DNA of 64,000 nucleotides. It comes from Lobulomyces angularis (Eukaryota > Chytridiomycota > Chytridiomycetes > Lobulomycetales > Lobulomycetaceae). Below, piece by piece: positions 22,828 to 33,391 of the stretch; position 1 is the first letter of the stretch; each line of letters begins with the position of its first letter. Location of the stretch: assembly GCA_027604685.1 (NCBI GenBank), contig JADHYX010000038.1, forward strand, positions 1 through 64,000, written 5' to 3'. The notes beneath the pieces were generated by a model that was not told where the DNA came from, made no database searches, and saw nothing but the letters and a program-made list of their open reading frames with translations. The position numbers and the translations under genes were made by a program.

Positions 22828-24344
22828 ATGACCAGCGTTATGGAAATGCCCTCTATCGTTCTTCAAAATTCTGACACCAACTCTCTTTCAAATAACTTCA
22901 GCAAGACTGACCAAATTTTTAAGTCGTATATTCATCCCCCTCGTGCTAAGTCTATTTTGAACAGCAGCTCAAATTTTCAGCGTCAAAATCAAAAGCAGAA
23001 TGTTAAGAACACAAAGAGAAAACCTGCTTTAGTGATAAATACGAAAGATGTTAATATACAATCTTCTTTCAAGCAACCGCAACAACCACTTTCCTGTCCC
23101 CTTCCCAATAATATAAACTCTAATCAATACAAATTACCAATGTCCCCATTAAGTGCTACTAGTGCTACTATGAACCCTTTACAAAGATTATCTAATTTAG
23201 CTAGCTTGATGGTTTATGTTATTTGGTTTGATATACCTTTAAATAAACTTTTAGCTGACTGGAATATCCCTGGCAATAGGTTGTTACTTTTCTATTTTAT
23301 TTTTAATTAAAGTAAAAATCGTTAGGTATTTTAAGTTTAGGATGAAATGCGAAAAAGTTTTAAGTAGCACTAGGCTTAGTCCCTCAGTGGTAGTTGTTGG
23401 ATTGAAATATTTACAGAGAGTGAAGATAGAGTCAAAATTGCAAAGTTCTAGCGCTATACAAAACCATGTATTGAAAATAAGTACGTTAACTAATGGAGAT
23501 GGAAGCAATATTAGCAACAATACTGATGACTTTAATTCAACACCCAAAAACGAAGCTTTTCCAAATGAAAATTCCGTGTGGGCTGCTTGCCTTCTTTTAG
23601 CACACAAATATTTAGGTATATAATTGGGAAAAAAAAATTTAATTGTTTTTATACTTTTTAGATGATAAACATTTTTCTAACCCCACCTTTGCACAAGTCA
23701 ATTTAATCACCTCTAAAGAGTTGAATATTTCAGAAATGGAATGCCTTAAATTGCTTAACTTCAGATTATGTATTTTAGAAGAGGAGTATACACTTTGGAG
23801 AAAAAATTTGCAAGATATAGTAACCGACAGCATTAAATCCATCAATCAAAATAAAGTGAATCATTCGCATGGAATTTATAATAAAGAGCAGTTACAGCAG
23901 CTTCCTTCTCTCAGAGGCAAAAGTTTGACGAGTAAAGATTTATTGTTTTCTCCAATGAGAAGTAGAAGTCCTTACCCCATTCCAGTTTCACCTGGAATTT
24001 TGAACACACCTTCAAATCTATGGTCACCTGCTTCTCCCTTAGTAACTGGTGGGCCCCTTAGATTGGGTCACAGACACAGACCAATTATTAAAAATGTGGA
24101 TACCTCTAATCTATTAAATGGACCAAGATCTGCTGGACTCATGACAAATAATCAAAATGTTAATATTTTTTTAAGCAATACCAAAGATGACAGTGCTACA
24201 TATTTTAATTCCTCTGAAAATAACCTTTATAAGTCCTCTGCCATCAATCACCATTCAACGTCACATACCCCAGGCATTTTAAGACTATCTAATTTGAACC
24301 TCGTGGAAGAAAAAATTGTTGAAGAAAGCATGGATTTGAGTTGA
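22828..24344 (+). CDS. Pho85-type (Pcl-like) cyclin
   Basis: Three exons with introns at about 23280-23325 and 23615-23661; about 475 aa. A disordered N-terminus precedes a cyclin box: ASLMVYVIWF, then LSPSVVVVGLKYLQR, NSVWAACLLLAHKYLDD, FAQVNLITSKELN and MECLKLLNFRL. The A-C-L-L-L-A-x-K-Y-L-D-D core is typical of fungal Pcl1/2/9-like and Cln-like cyclins that activate Pho85-type kinases. An insertion rich in Asn/Ser splits the box (about 23450-23575). The C-terminus contains several S/T-P sites (LLFSPMRSRSP). The first intron uses a GTTGTT donor. The exact kinase partner cannot be told. Confidence 0.78.
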
Positions 24345-24670
24345 AAGAAATTGAAATTTATAAATTTAATCTTTTTTTTTCAAATTTTTTTTTTCAATTC
24401 ATGTCAAATTCCAGTAATCATGCAATTTTTTTTTTTATCCCTAGTTATTGCTTAGAGTCATCTAGAAAAATATCAATGAATTTTTTATTTTAATTTTTAT
24501 ATCATCTTGAAAAGAAAAATGAAATAATATTCCAGTTACATTTTCTAATTTTTCCATCAAGGAAAAGGGAAAACGCGACATCGGAGTTTCAACTATAATC
24601 TAAAGTTAAATACTTAAAAAATAGCCAAATATAAAATAAATCATTAAAAATAGATACTTGGAAACAAATA
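24345..24670. other. Intergenic, cyclin to GT61
   Basis: AT-rich with T-runs. Presumed cyclin terminator and GT61 promoter; nothing else seen. Confidence 0.5.
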
Positions 24671-26304
24671 ATGTGGTATCCAAAACTGAGGAAAATTATT
24701 TTACAAGCTGTAATGAGTTTAACAATTGTTGCTCTAATATTCCTCTACTCAAACGATAAGCTGAACAAAATTAAACTCAAAAACGATTTAAAGCAGTTAT
24801 TGATAGATAAAAGAGATCAAAATGTTTTGTTTAAAAGTGATTTCGATGAGTCTGAAAATAAGATTGAAAATAACCTTAAGGAAGCAACTACAAATAATTC
24901 AGACTTTTCTGAAAACACTAAAGACGAAAATATTATAACTACATTTGAAGATAGAAGAAACACTGATACTGATTCTGAAAAATTGGATGCTGCAGATACT
25001 TCCACTGATACTAAACAGCAAAAACTGAATCCGAATTTTAAGTTTATATGGGGAAATCGAGGAGAAAGAGATGCAGTAGTTGAATACCAAGACATTTGTT
25101 TGGACAGAAATGGACTATTTTTTCCTACTGACGACAATAACTCTCAACTTCCTAGAGCAAACATTGCCGGTTCTGCGGATTTTTTAGATCAGTGGTTTAC
25201 TCCTGCCTCTAGAGAATTAAAAGCTGAAGTGGAAATGGAATACAGAGACTACCCTCTGTTCTTATTAGGAGGTGTATGGCCATACCAGTAATTAAAGAAA
25301 AAAATTCTTGAAAATACAAATTACAATTTTTTTTTTTTTTTTTTAGTTTATCACACTTTTTTGTTAATAACTTCACACCACTAGTAAATCTATTTAATAA
25401 CTATTTCGAATCAAAAAATTGGAAAGGGGAAAAAAAAGATTTGTATTTAGTTAAAGATTTCATTTATTTTGACTTGGAGTCGTTAAAGTTAACCAATGTG
25501 TATAAATCAACACCAAACATTGAACACAACAAAGTCGTCTGCTACAGTAAAGTCATCGTTGGATTAAATTCCACTTGTGATTGTTGTGGTTGCTTGAAAG
25601 ATTACGAAGACAAATCTGTTCATGTAAAAAAAAAAAATAAAAAAAATACATTTAAAATGTAAAAATTTTAAAATAAAAATAAAAAAAAAATAGAGACAAA
25701 CGAAAGATCTTGTTTTAGAAAACCATTTAACAGCTGAAGAATTTCAAATAGCTATGGAAAGATCCAATGGTGACCCCAAAGATAGAAAAATGCATTTGGT
25801 GGTAGTGCAACGAGGTTCTAATAGACAAATACTCAACCTTCCTGAGGTTGAAAAGTATCTAACTGATAACTTGATTTCCTATGAAGTTGCAATTTTGGAA
25901 AATTTAAGCTTTACACAACAGTTGAGACTATTTAGTTTAAATGCTACTGCAATACTTGCAGTACATGGAAACGCTCTAGGAAATTCTTTTTGGATGCCAC
26001 CAGAGAGTCAAGTAATTGAACTGCACTCATACAATCAAGGTTCAGCTTGGTTTGAGCATATTCTGAGTGATCAAAACAAAGTTGATGGACATAGATTAAA
26101 GTATTCACTCATTGCCTGTAACAATTTAAATTGCAGTGACCGAGGAATTACCTCATTTAATGCTGGTGTATCGTTGGAAATAGAAAAGTTGGATGTTATA
26201 CTGGTAAGTAAATAAAAAATGATTATAAAAACCTTTAAATTTTTTTTTTTTTTTGGTAGAAAAACTACATTAATTACCACTACAATAGAAATTATAATTT
26301 TTAG
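24671..26304 (+). CDS. Type II membrane glycosyltransferase, family GT61 (DUF563)
   Basis: Four exons: long exon 1, then exons starting near 25347, 25694 and 26260, ending at 26304. The N-terminus is short and basic with a signal anchor (AVMSLTIVALIFLYS), followed by an acidic stem. The catalytic domain has LFLLGGVWPYHLSHFF, HNKVVCYSKVIVG and the family hallmark AVHGNALGNSFWMPPESQ with VIELHSY after it. GT61 enzymes (EOGT, plant xylosyltransferases, fungal capsule xylosyltransferases) transfer xylose, arabinose or GlcNAc in the Golgi or ER lumen. The donor sugar is not predictable here. Confidence 0.85.
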
Positions 26305-26797
26305 AATAGAAAAGTAATTGAGAACTATACCTTCCTTTTTTTTTTTTAATTTAAATTTTTAGAGATATTAATAATAATTTGTAAGAATAATTAAAACTTC
26401 TGATAGACAAATTAACTATAGAATAAAAATTGTGCAATTTTATCATTTTAAGAAATCAGTACCAAACTTAAGGAAAAATAAAATGCACCACCACACATTT
26501 CATACCTTTATTTAATAACATCGAACAACAAAATTACATATAAAAATTTTTACATCATTATTTCTGCATACTTCTTAAAAAGCAGGAAACGCAGCAGATA
26601 GTTATTGCTTAAATGCATTGGGTAATAGAAACCAGTCCCTTTATATATAAAATGCACATCTGGGTATGCATTTAAAGCTGTTAACAGCTCTTATTCTATG
26701 CATCCTAACTACGACTAATTGATGGCTATAATTATTCATTACATAAATTGAAAAAGTAAATAAAAAGTTAAAAATATAGTTCCCAGCATATAGTCAA
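26305..26797. other. Intergenic, GT61 to RhoGAP
   Basis: AT-rich spacer. A short palindromic stretch (GCTGTTAACAGC near 26677-26688) sits between two ATGCAT words, but I cannot assign an RNA gene. It may hold an upstream 5' exon of the RhoGAP gene. Confidence 0.4.
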
Positions 26798-29528
26798 TTG
26801 CATGCTAAAGCATTGATTAAAAAATTGACTGCATTAATTCTTATTACAGAAGTGAACAACTGTGGCACCAAAAATTTTTCAGATCATTTATTAGAGTTAA
26901 TGTTGTATCAGGACTCTGAAATAAGTGAAGTAACAGAATTTCAAAATATCACTAAAAATCGTAATTTTTTTTTCCCTCTGATGAATTTTTTATTGTAATT
27001 TTTTTTTTTTTTGTAGGTGATGCGTTTGATAAAAATTCAGGTAAGCACGAAAACATCACCATAATAAATAAAACAAAATTTTTTGTTATTTCTATATGTA
27101 TTAGAAGTTTTGTCTTCATCGGAAGTTTCTGGTAATCAAACGCAGAATTTTGAAAACAGTGTTGAAAATTTAAATGATTACAACGAAGAGGATATAGAAT
27201 TGTTAAATCAATTGTGTGATTATGAGGTATTTATTTTTGTTTTTTTACAAAAAATTTAATTATCTATAATATTTTAAAAATTTAATTTTATTTTCTTTTA
27301 CAGAACGGCTTTGAACTACTGGTTGAAAGAATTAAGCAATCTTTATATTCCTCTAAGGTAGAAATTTTCTTTATCAAACTACAAAAAAATTTCACTGCTG
27401 TAAAATACCTCTTTTTTTTTAAGGAATCCGTGATGTTTTTAAAGAAAAGGGCAGTAATTGAAGAAGACTATTCCAAACAGATGTCAAAACTAGTGGCTAG
27501 CACTTCCCCAAATAATCAGCTGGGAAGAGACGGGTAAATTTATATTTACTTAAAAAAAAATAATGCATATTTTTCGTTTATTTCCTAAAAAAAATAAAAG
27601 AACTTTCCAAACTCAGTTTGAAAATTTTTTAAAAATTCATGCAAAAATTGCAGAAGTAAGGTTAAAGTTATCGCATACTATTACCGGTATTGCTGAAGAC
27701 CTGAACACCATACAAAAAAATGGTGAAAAATCACGTAAACAGTTAAAAGATGCTGTTTTAAAATATCAGAAATCCGTTACTGAAAGTGAAACAACGTTGG
27801 AAAAAGCAAAATTAAAATACGAACTGAGCTCAGAAGAATGGGAAAAATCTATTTTATTGAAAGAGACCTTTGAAATGAGTGGCGAAAATCCATCCACAGG
27901 AAGTAATTTTAAACTTCCTAAAAGCGTTTCAGGTTTGAATCTCTTTAAGCAAAGTTCAGGAAAAAATAACACCAACATTTTGAAGGTATCTAATATTTAC
28001 AAAAATTTACAAAAGAATTGAAAATAGTAACAAATGTGAAATTTTAAATTTTTTTGTAGCTTCAGAGAAATGAAGAAGAAACAAGAATAAAAGCAGCAAA
28101 TGCAAATGAAAGTTATAAAATGCAAATAGCAAAAGCTAACGCTATTAGAACTGAATTCTTTAAAAAGCAGCTGCCTCAATTTATTTCTGTAATAAATCAT
28201 TCTGCAGCTTTTTACATTTGCTGCATTTATTTTAATTAACTTTTGGCAATAAAGTCTTTGAAAGATACCTGTGATGAAATAGACGTAGGCTTACAGTCGA
28301 CTCTTTTAAAGTATGCCCATGAAATGGAAGCGGCAATGATGAAGGAAGCGTTGGCAATGAGTCCATTAGAAAGAGATGAAGGTAATTTGAAATATTTTGA
28401 ATTTAATAGTTGTAGGAAGTGATAATTTAGCGGAACTTGGATTGATAAAATGCTTAGCAAAGATAAAAAATCGTGAAGATTTTACAAATTTTAATCTAAT
28501 GCAGTTAGAACAAAATAAACTTCATAACAAGCCTCAATATAATAAACAAAATTTTGATTATGTTGAATTTAAATTAAGCAATTCAACTTTGCAGTTACAA
28601 AGACAAAAGATTAAGCAATCACAAGAAAAACTATTGCAAGAGAAACAACAACAAGAAAAAGCGATTTCCCCTATAATGCCAGTTAATACAGAGAAGTCAG
28701 CAAAATCGTCAAACAATTCTAATAAATTTTACTTTGGAATAGACCTAACAGAGCAATTAACTAGAGATAACACAGAAGTACCATATGTTTTAGAAAGTTG
28801 TGTTCGATTTATTGAGAGTGAAAATAATATTAGACTAAAAAGTAATGGACTATACCGATTAAGCGGAAATAATAGAAATATTAAAAAACTGAAAGCTTTA
28901 TTTGAAAGTGGTATTATTATCATAACTTTAATTAACAAAGATTTGAAAACACTATTTTTAGGTGAAAAAATAAATCTGTCTGAGTGCAGCGTTAATGTAA
29001 ATGATATTGCTGGATTGCTTAAGTTGTACTTTAGAGAATTACCGGAGCCTTTATTTACAAAGGACCTATACAATGGATTTATAGAAGCATCTAGTATGCA
29101 AGCAAACTTTTGAACTTTATCAAAATTCAGCTTTTTTATTTAGAACATGATGATATTAGGCATAGTTTGATATCAATCCACGAACTAATTAACCTTTTAC
29201 CTGATGCAAATTACGCGACGCTAAGATATCTAATGAATCATCTTTGGAAGTAATTTTTTATGTATTTTGCTGAAAATGACTAAATCATTATTTTTCGATA
29301 TAGTGTACAAGAGAATCAGGTCGAAAATAAAATGAATATTTCCAATTTATCAATAGGTTTTTAATTTTTTTTTTCATCATTAACCGATAGTTTACTCTTT
29401 CGTTTTCTTTAGTTTTTGGTCCAACATTATTGGATTTTCCATCTTCAGGAGGAGAAGGAGATTTGAACTCAATGTCCAAGGTAGTTGAAATTGTTTTATC
29501 AAATTTCTCAGTTATTTTTGATGTGTAA
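26798..29528 (+). CDS. F-BAR and RhoGAP domain protein (Rgd1-like)
   Basis: About twelve exons. The first usable ATG is 26798, but the true 5' end could be further upstream. An FCH/F-BAR segment begins at NGFELLVERIKQSLYSSKES and VIEEDYSKQMSKL, continues with coiled-coil exons (KTFE, QLKDAVLKYQKSV) and reaches LLKYAHEMEAAM. The RhoGAP domain reads VPYVLESCVRFIES, then GLYRLSG with the arginine finger, LLKLYFRELPEPLF, LMNHLW and NISNLSIVFGPTLL. Such proteins bend or bind membranes through F-BAR and inactivate Rho-type GTPases (Rho3/Rho4 in yeast Rgd1), controlling polarity. Within the GAP domain an intron of 51 nt (28911-28961) has no in-frame stop, so it could be retained and translated. Confidence 0.85.
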
Positions 29529-29929
29529 AAATTAAAAAAAAAAAAAAAAAAAATATAGAATTTTTTTATTTTTAATTTTAATGTTTTTTTTTTTGGCTTT
29601 TTTACTAATTTTTATTAAAAAAAAAAACTTTAATTCTTAAATAAATATATTTAAATGACTTTCTTATATTGTTTAATTTTACAGTTAAAAAATGTTCATT
29701 TTTTCTAAAGTTTTTTAAATAAATATATTTAAATGACTTTCTTATATTGTTTAATTTTACAGTTAAAAAATGTTCATTTTTTCTTCTTATTTATTTACAT
29801 AATCTACAAAAGTAATATTTGCTAAAAAAGTTGAAGATTGAAAAAAAATAAATCTACAATAAAACAAAAAGAAATTTCAATAATTAAATAAATAATTAAA
29901 TTACTTTTTTTTTTTTTTTTTTGATTTAT
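29529..29929. other. Intergenic, with tandem duplication
   Basis: Convergent spacer between the RhoGAP gene and the zinc-finger gene. It holds poly(A)/poly(T) runs and the 70-bp direct repeat annotated separately. Confidence 0.6.
29637..29784. repeat. 70-bp direct repeat, two copies 78 bp apart
   Basis: Copy 1 spans 29637-29706 and copy 2 spans 29715-29784, identical as read, with an 8-bp spacer. The unit contains TTAAATGACTTTCTTATATT and a polypyrimidine-AG word (TTTTACAG). The perfect identity suggests a recent local duplication or an assembly artefact. Confidence 0.9.
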
Positions 29930-30965
29930 TTAAATATTTTGAGTTTCGCATGGAGAAGGTTTTCCATCAGCTCCAGGAGTTTGATGATGTTTTAATGTAG
30001 AAGTTCTACTGAACGTCTTATCACATTTTAAACAAATGTTTAGTGTTTTTGAATCTTTTATATGCAACTTTTCGTGCCTATTTTTATCATGCTTTCTAAC
30101 GAAAGTCATACTACAATCCTCAAAGGAACAAGCGTAAGGTCTTAACGATAAATGATCAGAAATGTAGTGACTTCTTAAATTAAATCTCTCAGTGTATAAC
30201 TTTTCGCATTTTTCTTTCGGACACTTATACAAAATTTTTCTCCTCTCGCCATTTGAGCAAGTGCGTAGATTTGATTTGGAGATAGTTTCAGGACACGTAA
30301 TTTTGATAGCATCGGGTATCTTTTCATTAATAAAACTTTGACTTTCCCTTTTTTTCAAAATGTTTTTTTTAGCAGTTGCTGATTTTGATGAGTAGGTTCT
30401 TGTTTTTAAAGAGTTTTTTTTTTTTTTTGGTAAACTGATACTTTTCGATTCAGTAATTAAATTTAATTTACTTAAATTTTCCAAATTTTCAATGTATTGC
30501 GATTCTTGAAAATTAAAGTATTTTTGATTATTCTTTTTTGCAACAACATCAAAATCCGAAGGCTTGGACACTACAATTTTAGGAATAACAGAAATCTACA
30601 GTGAAGAAGAAAAAAAAAAAATGATTAGAAACTTTAATATAATAAAATAGTAATACCTTGTTAACATAATTAAAATTATTTAGAGAGTTTTCGGTTAATA
30701 ACTTACTGACTTCGTAATGTTGAGAATTGTTGTTGAAGTCACTTAACACATCAACTACATCGTCAGAGGGGTGGTTGATATCGGAAGGAAAGTCATCATG
30801 GAAATATAAAGAGTTAGAAGGATGGTTTGATAGTTGAAAGTGATCCAGCTGATCTGAATAGTAGGAAGAGTCTGAGGGGGAATAAACAGGTTCAGGAGAA
30901 GATGAGGAGGGGAAGGTAAAGGTATCGGGCCACTTGGGACTTGATGGTGCTGGCAGTGAATTCAT
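29930..30965 (-). CDS. C2H2 transcription factor of Ace2/Swi5-like type
   Basis: Two exons from ATG 30965, with an intron at about 30596-30656. The N-terminal 130 residues are Ser/Pro-rich and acidic. The basic middle contains KKKKNSLKTR, a possible nuclear localisation signal. Three fingers follow: CPKEKCEKLYTERFNLRSH, CSFEDCSMTFVRKHDKNRH, and CLKCDKTFSRTSTLKHH, ending with a late Cys (SPCETQNI) as the likely fourth ligand (C2HC). The order of a C-x4-C finger, then FVRKHD-x-x-RH and a third C2HC-like finger is that of the Ace2/Swi5/Crz1 family. It lies in tandem with a paralogous factor at 31831-32864. Confidence 0.8.
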
Positions 30966-31830
30966 GAGTTGTAATTTGCATTTTGGAGGATTGGTGTAGC
31001 TCTTTAAATACTGAAATAGCTGTGTGTGGCGCTATCGGAAACAGTGGAAAAACAGTTCGTCAGTCAAATATTAAAAAAATGTTAGCCAGACCAGTTGACA
31101 ATTGATCCAAATTTTGTAAGCTGTGCAGCGAGACATTTCAAACTGTTGCAACAGATCACAAGATTAAACTCTGCAGTTACTCTTGTAGCAAAACAACTTC
31201 AACCTTCTTCATTCTGCTTCGATGCTCTGGTTAATCAGTCTCAACAAATCTGGACCTGAGTCGACATTGTTCTGACCCACCAAAATTGGAAAATGGAAAA
31301 ATTGTAAAATTACCTAAAATTACCTTTTTCTTTCTCGCCTTGGGGCCTTTGGCTGTTAAATTAAACCAAAAGGAAACCTATTCTACATTTGATAGACATT
31401 GATGCAAAATTTCTGAAAGTCGCCTCTGCCACTTCAATACCTTTGCTTTAAAATTTGGCACTTAATGCCACCTTCGAATTGCCTCATCCTAGATCTCTTC
31501 TACTTAAATATCAGCCAATGCGTTCTTTTTCCTGTATCTATTATTACAGAACTATTTCCTAATATTTTATGATGTATTTTTTTCCATCAATTATTCCAAA
31601 TTTTGTATCTGGTGATCAAGAATATTTAAGCCCAAAAATATATAATGCCCAAAATAAAATCAACACAATATAATATCAAAAATGCTTAATATATTTTATT
31701 GAAGAAAAAAAAATCGTCTTATTCATTTCATTTAACATGTAAATTAACAAAAAAAAAAAAAAAAAAAAAATTATACATTATTTGAGAAGAAAAGCGTAAA
31801 GTTTGTTAAAAAAACAAAAAAAAAATATAT
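30966..31830. other. Intergenic, less AT-rich, possibly decayed coding sequence
   Basis: Between two paralogous zinc-finger genes. The part at about 31010-31600 is visibly less AT-rich than other spacers and has broken open segments on the plus strand (for example one with AARHFKLLQQITRLNSAV). I do not recognise the source; it could be an old transposon or a dead gene. Confidence 0.35.
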
Positions 31831-32864
31831 CTATTGACAAGCTTTACAGGTAGACATTTTATGACCTAGAAAATGAAAATGAATCAAAAAATTGTTAAAA
31901 AATGGAAAATTTAAAATAATAAAATACGTTTTAATGCATCTCCTCTAACAAATTTTTTTTGACAATTGGCACATTCGTAAGGCTTTTGGTTATTATGTAA
32001 TTTTGAATGCTAAAGCAAAGTGAAAAAAAAAAATTAAAAAAAAGAAATGATTGTTTTGAGTGGTTATACCCTCTGGTAATCATTCTTTCGAACAAATGTT
32101 TGTTTACATTTATCACACTTGAATGGTCTTTTGTTGGTATGTTGCGCTATATAGTGTCTAATTTTATTTAAATTAAGCAGTTAGAATGATAAAAAAAAAA
32201 ATTTTTTTTATTACGATTTTAAATTATACGGACGAGTAAACGTTTTATTACATCCATTAAAAGGGCATTGATATACTGTTGATTTTCCCACGGTAATTAA
32301 AATAGGACTTGGTATAATGACAACATCACTGTTCTCTTCTTCTGCATTATTTTGAGAGATATATTTCCTCTCTTCATTATCACTGATTGGAGGAGAGTTT
32401 GGTGTGATCAATGCGGATTCCTTATCACTAGCATCATCTGCTTCCAGTTTAATCATATTTTTTTTTCTACTTCTTTTTTTGGGTAAAGGTTCATCGACTG
32501 CTATTTCGGGAGTTTCATATTTTATCGCATTGATTAAATTAAGGAAGCTTATATTAGGTTGGTTACTGAAATTAAACAACATTGGAGAAACAGGAGAACT
32601 CAAAGGAGAGTTTGAAGAAGATATTGAGGGAATAAAAGTGTTATTTGATAACTGTTGAAAATTTTGAAAACATTGATTTTGGGAGGGTGCGAAGTAGGAT
32701 TCTGGTTCTCGTACTTCACCATAGAGTTTATTTGGAGAATTTAAGAAAGATGGTAATGGGAGTATAGGTTTAGATTCTTTAGTGAGTTGAGTGATATCGA
32801 AACCAAATGACAAACTGTCACGTTTTGCTGTAGTGAAATGAACTGAGTTTTCACTATGCTTCAT
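31831..32864 (-). CDS. C2H2 transcription factor, Ace2/Swi5-like paralogue
   Basis: Four exons from ATG 32864. A long disordered N-terminus (LPLPSFLNSPNKL, SSNSPLSSPVSPM) precedes a basic patch (PLPKKRSRKKN), a likely nuclear localisation signal. Fingers: CPFNGCNKTFTRPYNLKSH..H, CDKCKQTFVRKNDYQRHSKLH, and CANCQKKFVRGDALKRHKMSTC, the last a C2HC finger. Exons meet inside finger 1, after finger 2 starts and at the end of finger 3; all joins keep frame. The stop lies at 31831. The Ace2/Swi5 pattern (PF-x-GC-x-K-x-F-x-R-x-YNL-x-SH) is closer here than in the neighbour at 29930. A cell-cycle role is family-based inference. Confidence 0.8.
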
Positions 32865-33391
32865 CCGAACTTTCTGAGAATTTTTTGAAGTTTGTAGTGT
32901 GGCTCGAAATTTTTGTATTTAAAAAAAAAAAAAACTTCAAAAAATTGATCATTTCAATTGAAGAATAAAAGTTTATCGAAAAAAAAAATAAACAATTCCT
33001 ATTTATTTCTAATTGTTTAAAATCCTGCCTATTTATGTTTCGTATTTCATGAACTACTTAAAAAATTCAGAAATTTAGATGAGATTGAAAGACATTAAAA
33101 AAGGAGAAGGTAAAACAAATTTTTAATTTTGAATGTTTTTATTAGACGAAAGAATGCGATTACTTATTCAACAATATTAAGAATGCATGCTGAAATTTAC
33201 ATTTTTCCCCAGACTTAAATACAGATACTAATAATTAAAATCTTACTTTTTATTTTGTGACTTTTTTATTCAGACTTTTAAGGTTACATATAACATAGAT
33301 ATTATTATTTCACCTTGCTTTTTGTGACTTGCTGAGGCGTACTGTTTTTAAAATTCTTTTTAAACTCCGTTAAACTTTTTAAAATCCTAAC
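32865..33391. other. Divergent promoter region
   Basis: Between the zinc-finger gene (minus) and the TSNAXIP1-like gene (plus). AT-rich; no gene recognised. Confidence 0.5.

Noticed and set aside
26640..26710. Palindromic hairpin (GCTGTTAACAGC with flanking ATGCAT words)
   Set aside because: Could be a small RNA, but no snRNA or snoRNA motif fits, so it is left as spacer.
31620..31660. AATGCCCAA word resembling the Fanzor terminal repeat
   Set aside because: Only nine bases match, with no second end and no Fanzor coding remains nearby.
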